Shown one piece after another: positions 43,952 through 56,068 of a stretch of DNA of 64,000 nt; positions within the stretch are counted from its first letter, which is position 1, and the number at the start of each line of letters is the position of its first letter. The DNA comes from Endothia cerciana (Eukaryota; Ascomycota; Sordariomycetes; Diaporthales; Cryphonectriaceae): the NCBI GenBank assembly GCA_026119935.1, contig JALRMH010000008.1:62001-126000 (forward strand). Reading direction: 5' to 3'. The notes beneath the pieces were generated by a model, which worked only from the letters and a program-made list of their open reading frames with translations, had not been told where the DNA came from and searched no databases. Made by a program: the position numbers and the translations under genes.

Positions 43952-45017
43952 GCTGAGACCGAAGCTTGCGATATCGTGTGGGCTATGACCACAGCACGGC
44001 CTTCCCAGCTGAGTCCGCTTCTGAAGTTCAGCCTTCTTTACTGCCCTACGCTCACGGGAGCAATTCCTGGGTCAACGAGGAGATACCACTTTCTTCCTCT
44101 CGACCCCAATCTACCCCGATTCCCCACAGACGTCACCCGCCGGGAGAGATGGCCCCGGCAGCGCGCCCGTCCGGCCTGCCTCGTGATTGGAGCGCGTATT
44201 CACCCCAGGTCACATCGTCCCACAGTATGCCAGTGGCGGCCTTGTCACCTCACCTTCGTGCCGTGCCATGCTTGCCTCATCCCACAAGTTCACAGGTGCG
44301 CCCTTCATTCCGGCAGCCATGATGGCGGTTGGGATTGTGCAATACAGGGCGTCATTGGCAGGCTGACGAGGTGGTTCTGGCCAGGCCGGGTAAGAACCGG
44401 CCCATTCAGCCAGGCCCACCGGCTCTGTTTCCTCGAGGGGCTCTCTGGCTGATCAAGACCTCTTCAACTCTTGCCATCTTCTTGTACCCTGGCCCCCCTG
44501 CTGTCGGAAAAGTCTTTGATAGGGGGAAAACACGTTTCTCCCTCCGCCGGAGACTTCAGGGCCCACGCGATTGGGGTCCTTCTCTCGCTGTCTTTCCTGC
44601 ATTCTAATTTCCACGCGCAGGTCCACCCACATGGTGTCCCGGATCCTCCAGTGCCTAGCCCTCTTGCCCTCCCCCCCCCTCCCCCACATTGCGCTAGGTA
44701 TGGGGAAGCGGGTCGATATCTTGGACCCTCCAACGGCTTCGTGGACCAGGGCATGGGAGCGCTCGGCTGCATACCGTATGATCAGGGGACCGGCCACTAC
44801 GGATCCTACATGGCTAGAGCTGCTGATGGGAATCACTACTGGTCTGGCGGATGGACTATATATCTCACAGCGTGCCATGTGAAAAATACTCGGTGAGCTG
44901 GTCTTCTCCTTCCTTTAACCACTCGAGGACGACTCCCTGAGGTGAGAACCCCCTCATCCTTTGAATAGAAGACCCCCCCCCCCCCCAAACGGGATATAGC
45001 TGGAGACGGCTGCCAAA
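43952..45017. promoter_or_regulatory. Shared promoter region, GH51 / sugar transporter
   Basis: This 1066-bp divergent interval holds TATATAT at 44857-44863, about 155 bp before the transporter ATG, and a 14-C run at 44973-44986 in its leader. GGCTAG (44812-44817) and its complement CTAGCC (44655-44660) fit the degenerate XlnR/Xyr1 consensus GGCTAR. These hexamers are common by chance, so regulation by that factor is only a suggestion. Confidence 0.45.
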
Positions 45018-47099
45018 ATGGTGTTGTCGCCGAAAACCTACCAGGTGAGGTTCAACCACTCCGGTTCCTGAGAAGGCCTACCAAGAATGCCCTCGGGTAT
45101 ATACACATTTGACTTACATGTCGCTCTAGTTCCTCGTGAGCGTTTTCGCCTCGTTCGGATCCATCCTCTATGGATATGATCTTGGTGTGGTTGCAGAAGT
45201 GATTGCATGTGATGCCTTTCTGAAGACGTTCAACAATCCGACTTCAGTTCAGACGTGAGATCAGCCTTGCCTATGGCTCACAGATCAAGTGAGAAGATGG
45301 GATGCATTGTCTAACATCGTCCACTCTGTAGTGGTGTCGTCGTCAGCCTTTTCACTGGAGGAGCCTTCTTCGGGGCCGTGAGCATATTCCCGCTCTTCTT
45401 GTGATAGTCTTGGGTCTGAGTCGGATGTTGCTTTTGGCACATTATCTCACTGCTCAAGATATCCCACTTGGCTCCAATCTGCTGACTCCCAGGTGTAACA
45501 GGGGTTTGCTGGTCCTGCGGGTGATTATCTCGGAAGACGGTTTACGATTTTCCTGGGTGGCTTGATATTCATCATCGGAGCTTGCTTCCAGACAGCCGCT
45601 CAGACAATCAACTGGCTTTACGGGGGAAGGGCGATTGCTGGTCTTGGTGTCGGATTCCTTGTCATGATCATTCCAATCTACCAGGGTGAAATCGCGCATC
45701 CAAGTATTCGAGGACGAGTTACTGCCTTGCAACAGTTTATGTTGGGGATAGGCTCATTCGTCGCGGGGTGGCTCAGTTACGGCACGTATGGGATCAGTAA
45801 CTCTGGAGCCTTCAGAAGTAAGCCCCCAGCAGGGTTCTCTTATCGGGGAAATGACCGAAGTACGCGCTTAGTGTGCAAACCTTCTCCGGCTGACCAAGTC
45901 TCTCTCCTTGCTAGTCCCACTCGGCATCCAGATCATTCCCGCTGTCATTCTCGTCTCGCTGATATTGATCTTCCCCGAAAGCCCCCGTTGGCTTGTTGAC
46001 CATGGGCGCAAGGACGACGGGCTGAAGACGCTTGCCAGGCTGCATGCTCACGGCAATGTCGACGACCCTTTTGTCAGGGCCGAATTCGCTCAGATCGAAG
46101 AGGCCATCGCGTTTGACCACGAACATGAAGCAAAGAGCTATCTGGAACTCTTCAAAACTCGGTCAGCTTGCAGTAACACCTGGGACCGGGACGCAACCAT
46201 GGCTAACCAGTCGATAGGTCATCCTTCCGGCGTCTCTTGATAGCATGCTCCTGTCAAGCTGCCTGCCAGGTGACCGGTGTTTCCGTAAGGCCTACCCTCA
46301 CCCTGTCTTCTTCTTGACGTATAAATGGCTAATCTGGCTCGGCAAGGCCATCCAATATTACAGCGTCACCATCTACGGTCAGGTCGGCATCTCTGGGCAG
46401 GACACGCTCAAGTATCAGGCCATCAATAACATCCTAGCCCTACTCGCCCAGGCATCGTGTGTCCTCTTCATCGACAAGGTCGGGAGAAGGTGGGCCCTTA
46501 TTGGCGGCAACTTGATAAACAGTCTCATGTTCATGATCGCGACGATCCTGATAGCCATCTACGGGACCACGTCGAGTTCGGCTGGCTGGGGTTTCATCAT
46601 CTCGTAAGTTTTACTGTACGGTAACTCCTGTCAGTGATCGCAAACGCTGATCATATACCATCATAGTACGTGGCTCTACAACATCTCGTTCTCGGCAACC
46701 TGCGGCCCTCTGTCGTTCATCATCCCCGCCGAGATTTTCGACACGCACACACGTTCCAAGGGCGTGTCAATCGCGACCATGGTCTCTTTCGCCTTCAACA
46801 CCATGATCGGCCAGATAACCGGCCCAGCTATAGCCCACATCGGCTGGAAGTACTACATGATCTTCGTCATCTTCAACTTCACCAATGCCGTCTATTTCTG
46901 GCTGACCCTGCCCGAGACGAAGTTGCTGCCGCTCGAGGAGATGAATTACCTCTTCAACTACGCACCTTGGATCATCCCGGGTGCGGACAGGAGCTCGTAC
47001 ACGGCCAATTTGACGGAGGACCTGGAGCGGAGGGCCGGGGAGATCCGCGAGAAGGGACTGCACGACGGGGTTCACGACGAGCACGTGCAGGAGCAGTGA
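45018..47099 (+). CDS. MFS sugar transporter
   Basis: Eight exons, 45018-45044, 45130-45254, 45332-45377, 45502-45817, 45915-46161, 46218-46284, 46347-46603 and 46667-47099, give 505 residues in one frame. Family signatures occur in order: LYGYDLGVVAEVI in helix 1, DYLGRRFTIFLGG, GRAIAGLGVGFLVMIIPIYQ, PESPRWLVDHGRK closing the first half, QVTGVSAIQYYSVTIYGQ in helix 7, KVGRRWALIGG, PAEIFDTHTRSKG, and LPETKLLPLEEM at the end of helix 12. Twelve membrane helices are expected. The substrate cannot be read directly. Pairing with an intracellular arabinofuranosidase suggests arabinose or a short arabino-oligosaccharide. Exon 5 ends at a GTCAGC donor, which is rare but frame-consistent. The start is the first ATG after an in-frame stop. 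Confidence 0.92.
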
Positions 47100-48407
47100 G
47101 GCTGTGTTGTGTTCGGCTAGGTGACACAGTCTGGTGCGGAGGCCCTGCTTTCTACCTGTCAAGGTTAACAAGAGGTGTTCAGCGGCGCTACCGGTGCCGC
47201 CTGTGTGAGATATACCCAGAGTGGGCAACTACATGTGTAGCGCCCGCTAGAGATGAGCAACATGGAGTAGATTGTATGCGAACCCCTAGTGATCGACTTC
47301 TTTGATACCTGTATGCCTCCACCGTCCTGCAGTCCCGAGATGTTCCAAGCAAGCAGTGCGATCTGGTACAGCTGCGTTGCTGCTACGCATAGCTATGTAT
47401 GGCCGTCAACGTTACACAAAGAATCCACTCTGCCTCTGCTTACGGCCTCTCTGCTCAAATCTGTCCCTACACCTTGAACGGCCATACACTGCAACTTCCC
47501 TTGCGGCTGACAGCCACCGCAAAGCCCCAACCTCAGCCCTAGCCAGCCTTTCTAAAACTAACGGGCGTTCCGCAATTTACGCTTGCTCATGTGGGAGGTT
47601 TGCTTCGGGGCTTACGACCAAAGCTATAAGAGTGAGTATACACTGGCTTGTAAGATGTCAATACTGGGGATGTAATGCACAGTAAGTTTGTGTGGATCTT
47701 CACCATCCTTGGCGATGATGTGCCCAAGAATCGTGATGTCTACTCCCCCCTTGCAGACCCCTCTCTAAACCTGACGACAACCTCCCGGGCCCCCGATATA
47801 CAACGACCATACCAAAGCCGCGTGCGAGGCGCCGCCCGATCCGAACTCCTAAGCGCTGGGTCCGTATGTATATGAGCCAGCTGGACAATGCTGGTCTATT
47901 CAATAAATAGACGATCCGAACAAATCATCCCCTTTTGACCAAGACCTTGTATGTACCCGCCCTTTAAATCCAGTATCCCATGCCGACTGACACCGAACCG
48001 GTGTCACGTAGCCGGTTCTCATGCGGGCGAATGCTGTTCTCGTCCACTGAAACGCCGAGTCTTATCCGCATTTCAAATGGTGCATCGTACTGGATTAGCC
48101 ATGCCAAGCTCCACAACCAGTGAAGACATCTCCCTTGTGCTGTACTTGTGTGTTGTCGTCTCCCGGGATTGCATCGTCCGGCCGGAAGCGTAGAGTAGAG
48201 GCCGGCTTCGAAGCTAAGCAGCTGACTTTCGCAGACAGGTTGAGTCTCTTCAACAGACGCCGTGCATCTCGATCTCTGTCATTCGAGATTTTATATGGAG
48301 GCCATTGGCACATCGTACATTCAGCGCAGATTGGCTGGTGCTTCAGGCGCTCGACATAGTAACCACAAGATTGAAACATAAGAGTGCAACAATGTTGACT
48401 CAACTCG
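47100..48407. other. Gene-free spacer between convergent 3' ends
   Basis: About 1.3 kb lie between the stops of the sugar transporter and Sif2/TBL1. No open frame is convincing and no repeat stands out. Confidence 0.5.
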
Positions 48408-51044
48408 TCACCGGAAATTTATCACAGCAAGCTTGCCAGGTCAGCCATATTTAGTAGGGTGACAAAGGGGGTGGCGGAAGACCTACCAAATCATTCACAC
48501 CAAATGCTAGCCTCTGTCCACTTGCGTCCCAGCATAGACAGTGTTGATCCTCAATCTCTGCAGTGCCATTGACCTTGGGGCTTAACCTGCCTGGCTGACT
48601 GGTCCTACTCCACTGGGCTCGCGGCATTGTGTATTCACCAACCTTCCAGATCAGGACCCTATCCCGGGTGGCACCGGCTATGAACGCGCCGTCTGGGGTA
48701 AAGGAGAGGGCAAGGACTGGATTGGCGTCAATTGTCATCTCGAATTTTGCCTTGTTGTCGGACGGGCGGGCATCGCGAATAGCAATCGTGCCGTCCTCGC
48801 CACCAGATGCCAGGAGTCGCTCATTCTCAGGTCTCGCACCCTGATGCGGCTGGAACTGGAGAACCGAAATCCGGCCATCATGTGCCGGTGCATCACTGGA
48901 GCGGCGTTCACCGGATGCATCCCAGATCTTGAGCAGCGTGTCAGCAACGATTGGGCAAAGAGAAAGGTAAGAAGGGAGGGGGCAGACAGGCCGGTTAGGC
49001 ACAGGTGTTTGTACTGACATCTATGTAGCCGTTCGCGGTTGCTGCCGCGATGCAGCCTGAGTCCACGGTCCCATCGTATTGGACCGCGGTCAGAGGATCG
49101 TCTGGTCTGGTGGCAAACTCCTTGACCTGGCTAAGTGAATCACCAGTGTGCCTGAAGATAGCCAATCTGGTCCTGACACACAGCACAAAGTCGGTCTCGT
49201 TTATCCAGGTGGCGTCTGGCTCGTCACTATCATCATAGCCGGGTAACGGTTTCTCGATCGGGCTCGCTGACGTCGACGGCAGCACGGTGACGACCCATCC
49301 ATCAGGCTGGTTCGATGCATTCCTACCCGCCGACGGAGAGATACTTAGGGTCTGACGGCCGAAAGGGTTACACCGCAGCCTGACGATCGGCGCTTCGAAA
49401 TCGTCCCAGTGGTGTACCTGCTTTCCTTCCAGGTCCCACAGGTCAATCCGGGCCTTCTGGTCATCATCGGTAGCGACGGCGATATGCTTGCCATCGGAAG
49501 CCCATGAGAAGGCGGTAATCCTGGTATTTGGCGGAAATTCCTCGTCGATCAGGTTGATGGAGGGCCAGCCGGGATCCACGTGATCAGCCGCTTGCTCCGG
49601 GCCGGTGGCACGCGAAACGGTCCAAACGCGGGCTAGTGCGTCAGTGCCGGCTGCGGCGAGGCGGGATGGATCGTTGGGGTTCCACTCGCAGTGCAGCAAG
49701 ATTGGGTTCTGGTGAGTCCGCGGGCGCGACACCTCTGCGGTCGGGGTAGCTGCAACGGAGGCGGAGGAAGGGGGCTCATCATTCGCGAGTCGCAGGTAGA
49801 TGGTCCTAGCCTCGAGCTCGTCGACCTTTTCGGTCTGGGTTGCGTGGTCAGGGCCGTCGGTGCGCGGGGCCAGGGTTGGGGCTTGTTCTCCCTCGAGTGG
49901 GGAGGGATAAGCGTGACCGTCGGATTGGTGGTGGTCGATTTCCATTGGGCTCGTGGCTGTTTCCGCCCCATTCTCCAGGCCGTTGGCGTTGCCCAATCTC
50001 GGCCGTTTGGCGGGATTCCCATTTGCCAGCTGGCCCTGAGGGTCGACCTGCCGCTTTAGTGGCGATGGCAGCTGTGGCTGCGGCTGCGGCTGCGGCTCGG
50101 ATTGCGATTGGGACTGGGGTTGAGGTCGAGGCTGGGACTGCGCGGGCAATTGAGGTTGTGCCTTGTCATCATGGCCGGTAGCCGTCCCAGATGAGGGCAA
50201 AAGCACTTCATCGTCGTCGTGTAGCTGGTCGTAGTTGATGGGCGCCTGCGGCACGAGGGGGCCGAAGACTCCACGGGGCTCACCGGCCGTTGCCGCTGCA
50301 GCAGCGTCACCAGGTACCTGCACGGGGAATATTGTTAGTGCTGCCACAGAAGCGCGGCTTGGCTAAGAACCGAGACTGGAGGGCGAGGAGACGCCGACCC
50401 GCCGGGAAGCGACGGGACGGGATGCAGGGCGAAGGAGGCCAAGCAGGCAATGCGATGCGACGCAACAGACGAGAATCTCACCTGAGACTGTGCGTAGTCC
50501 CTCTCGAGGCCCTGGTAGACCAGTCCCTTGTTGAGGACGTCGACAAGTGCATAGTTTTTGACGTGGGGCGCGAACTCGAAGTGCCGGTGAGGCGCCTGGA
50601 TGCGCCATTCTTTCTGTAGCTTGGCGGCTGTCTCTCGATAATCTGCACCAGGGGGGGGGGGGGGCTGTGAGTTAGCTGCTTCACCAAGAGGGCCGTGAGG
50701 GTGGGGAGGGGGTTGATGGGGAAAAGGGGTCATGTCGGCCGAGCGGCGCGTTGATGATGGGACGTACTGGCTTCGAGCAGGTATCTGGCGGACAGTGTCA
50801 GCAAACTTTGGGACCCGAGGCCCAGGTGTCATGGCGAGGGCGTGTCAGGAGCGGAGCACAGCACTGCAGTGGGCGCGGGGACCTCTGTACGGAGGTGAGG
50901 ATGTGAAAGGGTGGTGTTGGCAAGGCAAGGGCTGGGTTGGGTGAGAGATGAGAGGTGAGATTTGAGGGCCGGAGGCAAGAGGCGAGGCGGGACGAACCTC
51001 CAAATGAGATAGTTGACTCTGTCCGAGTCGAGTAGCTCCTTCAT
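48408..51044 (-). CDS. sif2: LisH-WD40 corepressor subunit, Sif2/TBL1 type
   Basis: Six exons, 51044-50998, 50784-50768, 50642-50482, 50317-49019, 48927-48487 and 48431-48408, give 662 residues. Exon 2 is only 17 nt and the last exon 24 nt. Splices restore the LisH motif LLDSDRVNYLIWR|YLLEA|NYRETAAKLQKEW, the WD junction NGYID|IWDASGERR, and the end GVNDL|LAVINFR. A Gln/Pro/Ser-rich stretch (residues ~115-140) precedes WD40 repeats at about 240-660. In yeast Sif2 is part of the Set3 histone deacetylase complex; animal TBL1 is part of NCoR/SMRT. A nuclear corepressor role is inferred. The intron before exon 3 has a 14-bp homopolymer (50651-50664) serving as its pyrimidine tract. Confidence 0.9.
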
Positions 51045-51978
51045 GGCGGGCAGCAGTCGATCCAGCAATCGTGGGTGGTTGAGGGCGTCGATGGTATATG
51101 AGTGCAACTAGGACTGGACACGGTGCAGCGGAGCTGAGGGGGGTGTGTGTCCGGGTCCTGATCAGTCGTGGTGGGTTGAAGAGGTCATGTCCAAGAGTGT
51201 CGTGTCGAGAGGGAAGAATGAGGTACGTTTTTTTCGAATGGGACTTTGCTGCTAGCGGGCGCGGGTTGTTTTGCAATCCAGCCAGGCAGGTCCAGGTTCA
51301 GGCTCGGGTCCGGGTCCAGGTCCAGGTCCAGGTCTAGGTGCGGGTGCGGGTGGTGCAGGTGCAGGTGCTTGGTGCCACGGGTGCCAGGTTGGGGGAACGG
51401 CTGCCCCAAGATGGGACTCCAGGGTGCCAGAGCGCGCCAGGGCTGTTTCTGTCCCGCTGAGAGGTCTAGCAGGCCCACCCCCTCTCACACTCAAAGTGAC
51501 GACTAAGCAGCCAAGCGCGGGCAGGGTTGGGCAGGGGCCAGCAGCACGTACCACCGCATAGTAGACTTAAGTCTGGATGTCACCGCCAGGCCTGTCGCCC
51601 GTGCCGAGGTACTTACAAGCTCGACTCCCTACCCTAAGTCCATGAGGGGGATGGCGCTGCCAGCCTTTCAAGGTGGGCCCCACTGGTCCACAACCCTTGC
51701 CTTTGCGGATCTTGTGTGCGTGCGTGCTCCAGTCCCTCTCTCATTCTTGCAGGTGGATCCCGCTACTCCGTACCGAGTATGAAGTACCTCATCTTCAATC
51801 TTCAATCCCAAATTCAAGAGATCTTCATGCAACCCTGCATGGCTTACCTGCCCACCAGCCGCCCCCGGTGGCTAAATATGTGGGCAGAGCAGCGCCCAGG
51901 CCCCCTCCCCATAACCCACCAGGTTGGCCGGAGTTGGACGTATGTTGGTCAGAATGTATGCATATATCTATTATGTAT

Positions 51979-52029
51979 GTTGTGTGTGTACGTGTGTGTA
52001 CGTGTGTGTGTACGTGTGTGTACGTGTGC
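51979..52029. repeat. TG-rich microsatellite with TACG interruptions
   Basis: Runs of GTGTGT are interrupted regularly by TACG, forming a compound repeat of about 50 bp in intergenic DNA. Confidence 0.85.
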
Positions 52030-52202
52030 AGTACAGTGCGGTTCATTGTCCAGGTCTGGGGCTGCCACTCAACATCACTGCGCGCAGTCTCCCGCAGGCG
52101 CTTGCTGCATCTGACCGCCGCCGCCTTTTGGCGTTGGACAGGGTGGGTGGCAACCATGGGATGGGACAGAGTGCCAAGGGCCCGGATGCGCGTCGAGCCT
52201 AA

Positions 52203-52217
52203 GGCAGGCAGGCAGGT

Positions 52218-52248
<31 letters not shown>

Positions 52249-52250
52249 CA
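52203..52250. repeat. (GGCA)12 tetranucleotide microsatellite
   Basis: Twelve units, eleven GGCA and one GGTA (52215-52218), fill 48 bp in intergenic DNA. Confidence 0.92.
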
Positions 52251-53396
52251 CTTGAAGAAAGATGAGTTGCTTCTGCTCCATCTGCCCATACCCTTCAAGC
52301 CTGGCCTATCCGACCTTCTTTGACGACTCTTCCTGGCGGCTCCCAGGACGGTGGGCAGTTGCTTATTGGCCAGAAGTGCACGGTATGGAGCATGAACGTT
52401 GAGCAATTCGCAGCTCATTCGAGGTGGGAGCCCAAGCTGTGGCCTGAGCCGGACCCCTGACCAGACACTTGTACATGGCAGGCTTGGCTGGCCAAGCCGA
52501 TCGCCGGGCATTGTCGTCTGAAGATTGGTGAAAGCCCTGTATATCGGCATGGCTGAAGACTGCCTTCTTACAATCTGGCTATCCTGCCATCACTGAGTCG
52601 TATGTGATCTGCTGCCCAGAAGAGTCCGTCAGCCGCGCCCTCTGCGTCTAGGAGGATGGAGGACCCTCCCCATCCTTTGTCACCGATCTCATCTTTCCGA
52701 CTCCGCTTCGAGAAGCTTGACCGGGAGGAGAAATGATATGCAGAGGAAACCGCGCAGTTCACAACAAATCGTTATGCCTCCCCGTCCGTCCTGGGGAGGC
52801 CGGAGGAGTGCACACCCGCTCCCCCAGACGTAGCCAATGCCCCTGCGTTGTGACGGATATTGCAGCTGACAGGCCAGTTCTGCAAACATAGCCAGCCAGT
52901 GGTCCTTGCGGGGATGGACGCTGTCGTGCCGCAGCCCCAGTCTGCCCAGGAGCCCAAGGGGATCTCGGCTTCCACGACCTGACGGATCGTTCGTCATCGG
53001 TTTCTCCGCCAGATCGGATCGCAAGCGCAGTGGTTCTTGGCCACCGACTTCTGCGAACGCCCGTGTCACGCCGTGTCGGGGGCCTACATGGAGATGAGAC
53101 GTGCACTTCTTGCCCGCCCGTCGGTCCGCCCCTCTGCCTAGCTGCCTGGCTGGTGGTCTGTTGGTCTGTACACAGATCAAACACCGGTAACGGACGGATC
53201 TGTAGCCGTAGGGCGCCTTGTCTGTTGAGGCTTCTTCCCACTGCCCGGCTGTGTGTGGTGGGCTGGATCCGCTTCCAGAGCGAAAGGGGGTGTGGGGTGG
53301 GCCGACCGGGACCCCCTTCCTCGAGCCTCCGAAGGGGAAGAGGAATGGAAGAAGGGACTCCAGCAGATGATTCGCTTTCCGCGACTATCAGGGCTG

Positions 53397-53440
53397 GCCT
53401 AGGTGGCCCAGGCGGCCCAGGTGGCCCAGGCGGCCCCAGG
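53397..53440. repeat. Tandem 9-bp GGCCCAGGY repeat
   Basis: About five copies of GGCCCAGGT/GGCCCAGGC are arranged in tandem. Any frame through them reads Gly-Gly-Pro, so the overlapping open frame is not evidence of a gene. Confidence 0.75.
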
Positions 53441-54825
53441 GGTTTGTCGCGGGTGGCACACAATACCACAGTAGGTAAGTATGTAGTATGCACATCTTCA
53501 AGGGTACCTGTTCGATGGGCTCGGTCCGGGGGGCCCTTTCTATCTGCAGGCCCGCGCAATCTCACTGGACTCGTATCATTGGCACACGTCCGTCCGTTCC
53601 ACCGTCTGTTGAAAATAGCCCGAGGGCCTGTCTCAAGGGGACATGCAAATGCAAGGCCTGCCACCACGAGACTGCTGCTGCTGCTATGGAATGGATGTAC
53701 AAAAAATACCCCATGTGCGCGCTACATGCTGTACAGTATTCCGTACATATGCGACGCGCAGATCACGCCCTGGAGCACCGACGTGATGCTGATCGGTCGG
53801 CAACAGCGCGTGGCCACGATCCGTCAGCCTTTATGGACTGGATGGTCACCTCGGGTGCATGCCAGCGGGGGTGAAGGTCGCAGACAGGTTGGGTGGTCTC
53901 GGAGGGTGTGTCATCGAGGCTCCCTAGGGATGCCGATAGGAGAAGGAGAAGCCTGAAGCCATGGGCATGGTTGTACATATGTAGAGTGGATGCAAGGCCA
54001 CGGTGGCAGATCAGGACGGCTGAATGGCCCGCCATGTTTCGACTCTGGTGCTGTGCTGTGCTGTGCGACGATTGCCGAGCCTCTTTTCTGACGGGTGATC
54101 TGGCCGACGGAAGAGGTGACAAGCCACCCTCCCCCATCGCCAGATCACAACCAAGTCGCCCGATGCTGCGTGCCCCAGACGTAGTCGGCCGAGGCTTGCT
54201 CGTCTGGAGGGAGTGGATGGGCTCCCCTGCACCTGGAGCTGTGCAGATCTGCCGAGCGTGGCTCAAGACAGTCCTGTTTGCTGTGATGGGTCACAGCTCG
54301 TCTAGCCCGTGCGGTCGTAGGACTAATTGGCCGAGTGCCTACAAGGTCCTCCGGTAAGATCGATCTGGTCTGCCCAAAACCTTGGTTTGCATGGGCTCTG
54401 CTGTCGCAGCCTGGCAGGAGTAGGCGAGGGCACGGAGGGCATGCCCGGGAATTCAGGGTCTCGCTCCTCTCTGGAACGGGCCAGCCTTCCTTGGCCCGTG
54501 CACAGCCTGGCCTGCCATGGCGTTAGTGTCTGACGGTCGGCGTTTAGTAAGTACCGAAGCCTTTTTTGGCGCGCAGGGCCTCCTTGCAAGCTGGGCTGTC
54601 TGGTGGGCAACCGTGCACTGGGTTAGTGGTACGGAACAGGACACGCCAGCAAGGGACCGCGCGTTGAGACGGCTCAGCGGTATCACGACCTCGAACCCGA
54701 CCTCGACCCCGACCCCTCGAGCCCAAGGAGCTTCACCTCGAGCCCAGCCCCAGCAAGCCTGCCCTGGAGGCGCCGCAACACCCTCACTCAGACTGCCAGT
54801 TGCTGCCGCCGCTGGCGCCGCCAAG

Positions 54826-56068
54826 ATGCCTCCGAGAATAAACATCCCGCCTGTCACCCGCATCGTGCTCATCACCCTGGGCCTGCAGAGCATCCTGAGC
54901 GCCGCCATCCGCTACAAGCAATGGACCGCCAACTCCGAGATCGTCATCCCTTATCTGAACCTCATCCCACAGCTCTCTCTCATATACCCATGGACCTTTG
55001 TGACCACCACGCTGGTCGAGAGCAACATCTTCACCCTGACCATCGCCGTCTTGACCTTGTACCAGGGCGGAAGGTATCTGGAGAGGGCCTGGTCCTCAAG
55101 GGAGTTCGCCAAGTTCCTGCTGATCACCGCCCTCGTGCCCAATACGCTATGCTTCGGCATGATGATCATGTTCTTCACCTTCACCCGTAACGAGACCTGG
55201 ACGTACGTCAGGACCCGTCCTTCCCAATCCTGTCCCCGGCCTGCCTCAGCTGACTGTGCATCTTCGTCCCAGACTCACCAGCATCGCCGGCACCATCCCT
55301 TTGCAGATCGGCTTCCTCGTCGCCTTCAGCCAACTCGTCCCTGCACACACCGTCACCCTGTTCCGCGGGATCCTCTCCCTGCGCGTGCCGCGCTTCCCCC
55401 TCCTCTACCTCGGCCTAGTCCTGATCCTCTCGCTCACGCCCCTCCTCGCCGCCGCCTCCTTCCTCCTCGCCGTCTTCGGGTTCCTGACCAGCTGGACCTA
55501 TCTGCGGTTCTACAAGACCGTCTTCCCCGACCTCGACTCCTCGCAGACACCCTATTCGCTCCGCGGCGACGCCTCCGAGACTTTCGCCTTTGCGGAGTTC
55601 TTCCCCGGCCCTGCCAAGCCGCTCGTCGCCGCCGTCTCGGACCAGGTGTTCAGCGTGCTCGTCGCCATGCGCCTGTGCACGCCCTTCTCACAGGCTGAGG
55701 TGTCTGCCGCTGGCGGTGGTTCAGGGGCCTACCAACACAGCCACCGCAGCGCGGCGCCCGGGAGTGCAAGAGCCGAGGCCGAGCGGAGGAGGGCGTTGGC
55801 GCTCAAGGCCCTCGACCAGAGGCTACATGCTGCCACGGCCGGACGCGCGGGCATTGGTGCTGTAGCCGGTAATGCCGGCCTCTCTGTCTCGCCCACACCT
55901 CCACCGCCGGCGGCCACGGCGGCGCCCCCACCCCCAACGACGGGCCCCACGGTGCAGACGCAGCCGGCTAATAGCCAGACAGCCATGACCTCCAGGCCGG
56001 GCGATGGGATGCTGGGCGAGACGAGTTATAATCCTGAACATGATGGCAGCGAGAAGAGTGAGGCATAA
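54826..56068 (+). CDS. TMEM115/DUF1751-family Golgi membrane protein
   Basis: Two exons, 54826-55202 and 55273-56068, are joined across a 70-nt intron (GTACGT..CAG) and give 390 residues. The start is the ATG at 54826 (MPPRINIPPVTRIVLITLGL); the frame is open upstream but that part is unrelated low-complexity. Hydrophobic helices follow one another: IVLITLGLQSILSAAI, IYPWTFVTTTLVESNIFTLT, FAKFLLITALVPNTLCFGMM, GTIPLQIGFLVAFSQLV and LLYLGLVLILSLTPLLAAAS. This rhomboid-like layout matches TMEM115-type proteins, including the YQGGRYLERAWSS loop. Human TMEM115 acts in Golgi-to-ER retrograde traffic. The soluble C-terminal tail (about 285-390) is Ala/Pro/Gly-rich. It converges on Ssn6. Confidence 0.88.

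Larger units (their letters stand above)
51045..54825. other. 3.8-kb divergent gene-free region, Sif2/TBL1 and TMEM115-type gene
   Basis: Only short or low-complexity frames are seen; the longest (53030-53956, plus) has Gly/Pro repeats from a 9-bp unit and no family features. The region holds a TGTGTACG-rich tract (51979-52029), a (GGCA)12 array and a GGCCCAGGY tandem array (53397-53440). It should include both promoters. Confidence 0.5.

Noticed and set aside
53030..53956. 308-codon plus-strand open frame
   Set aside because: Its most regular part is a Gly-Gly-Pro run from a 9-bp DNA repeat; the remainder has no recognisable motif and a competing minus-strand frame of similar length exists.
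54517..54825. N-terminal extension of the TMEM115-type protein
   Set aside because: The frame is open, but the extension is low-complexity, lacks the family's start and would bury the first membrane helix behind 100 unrelated residues.
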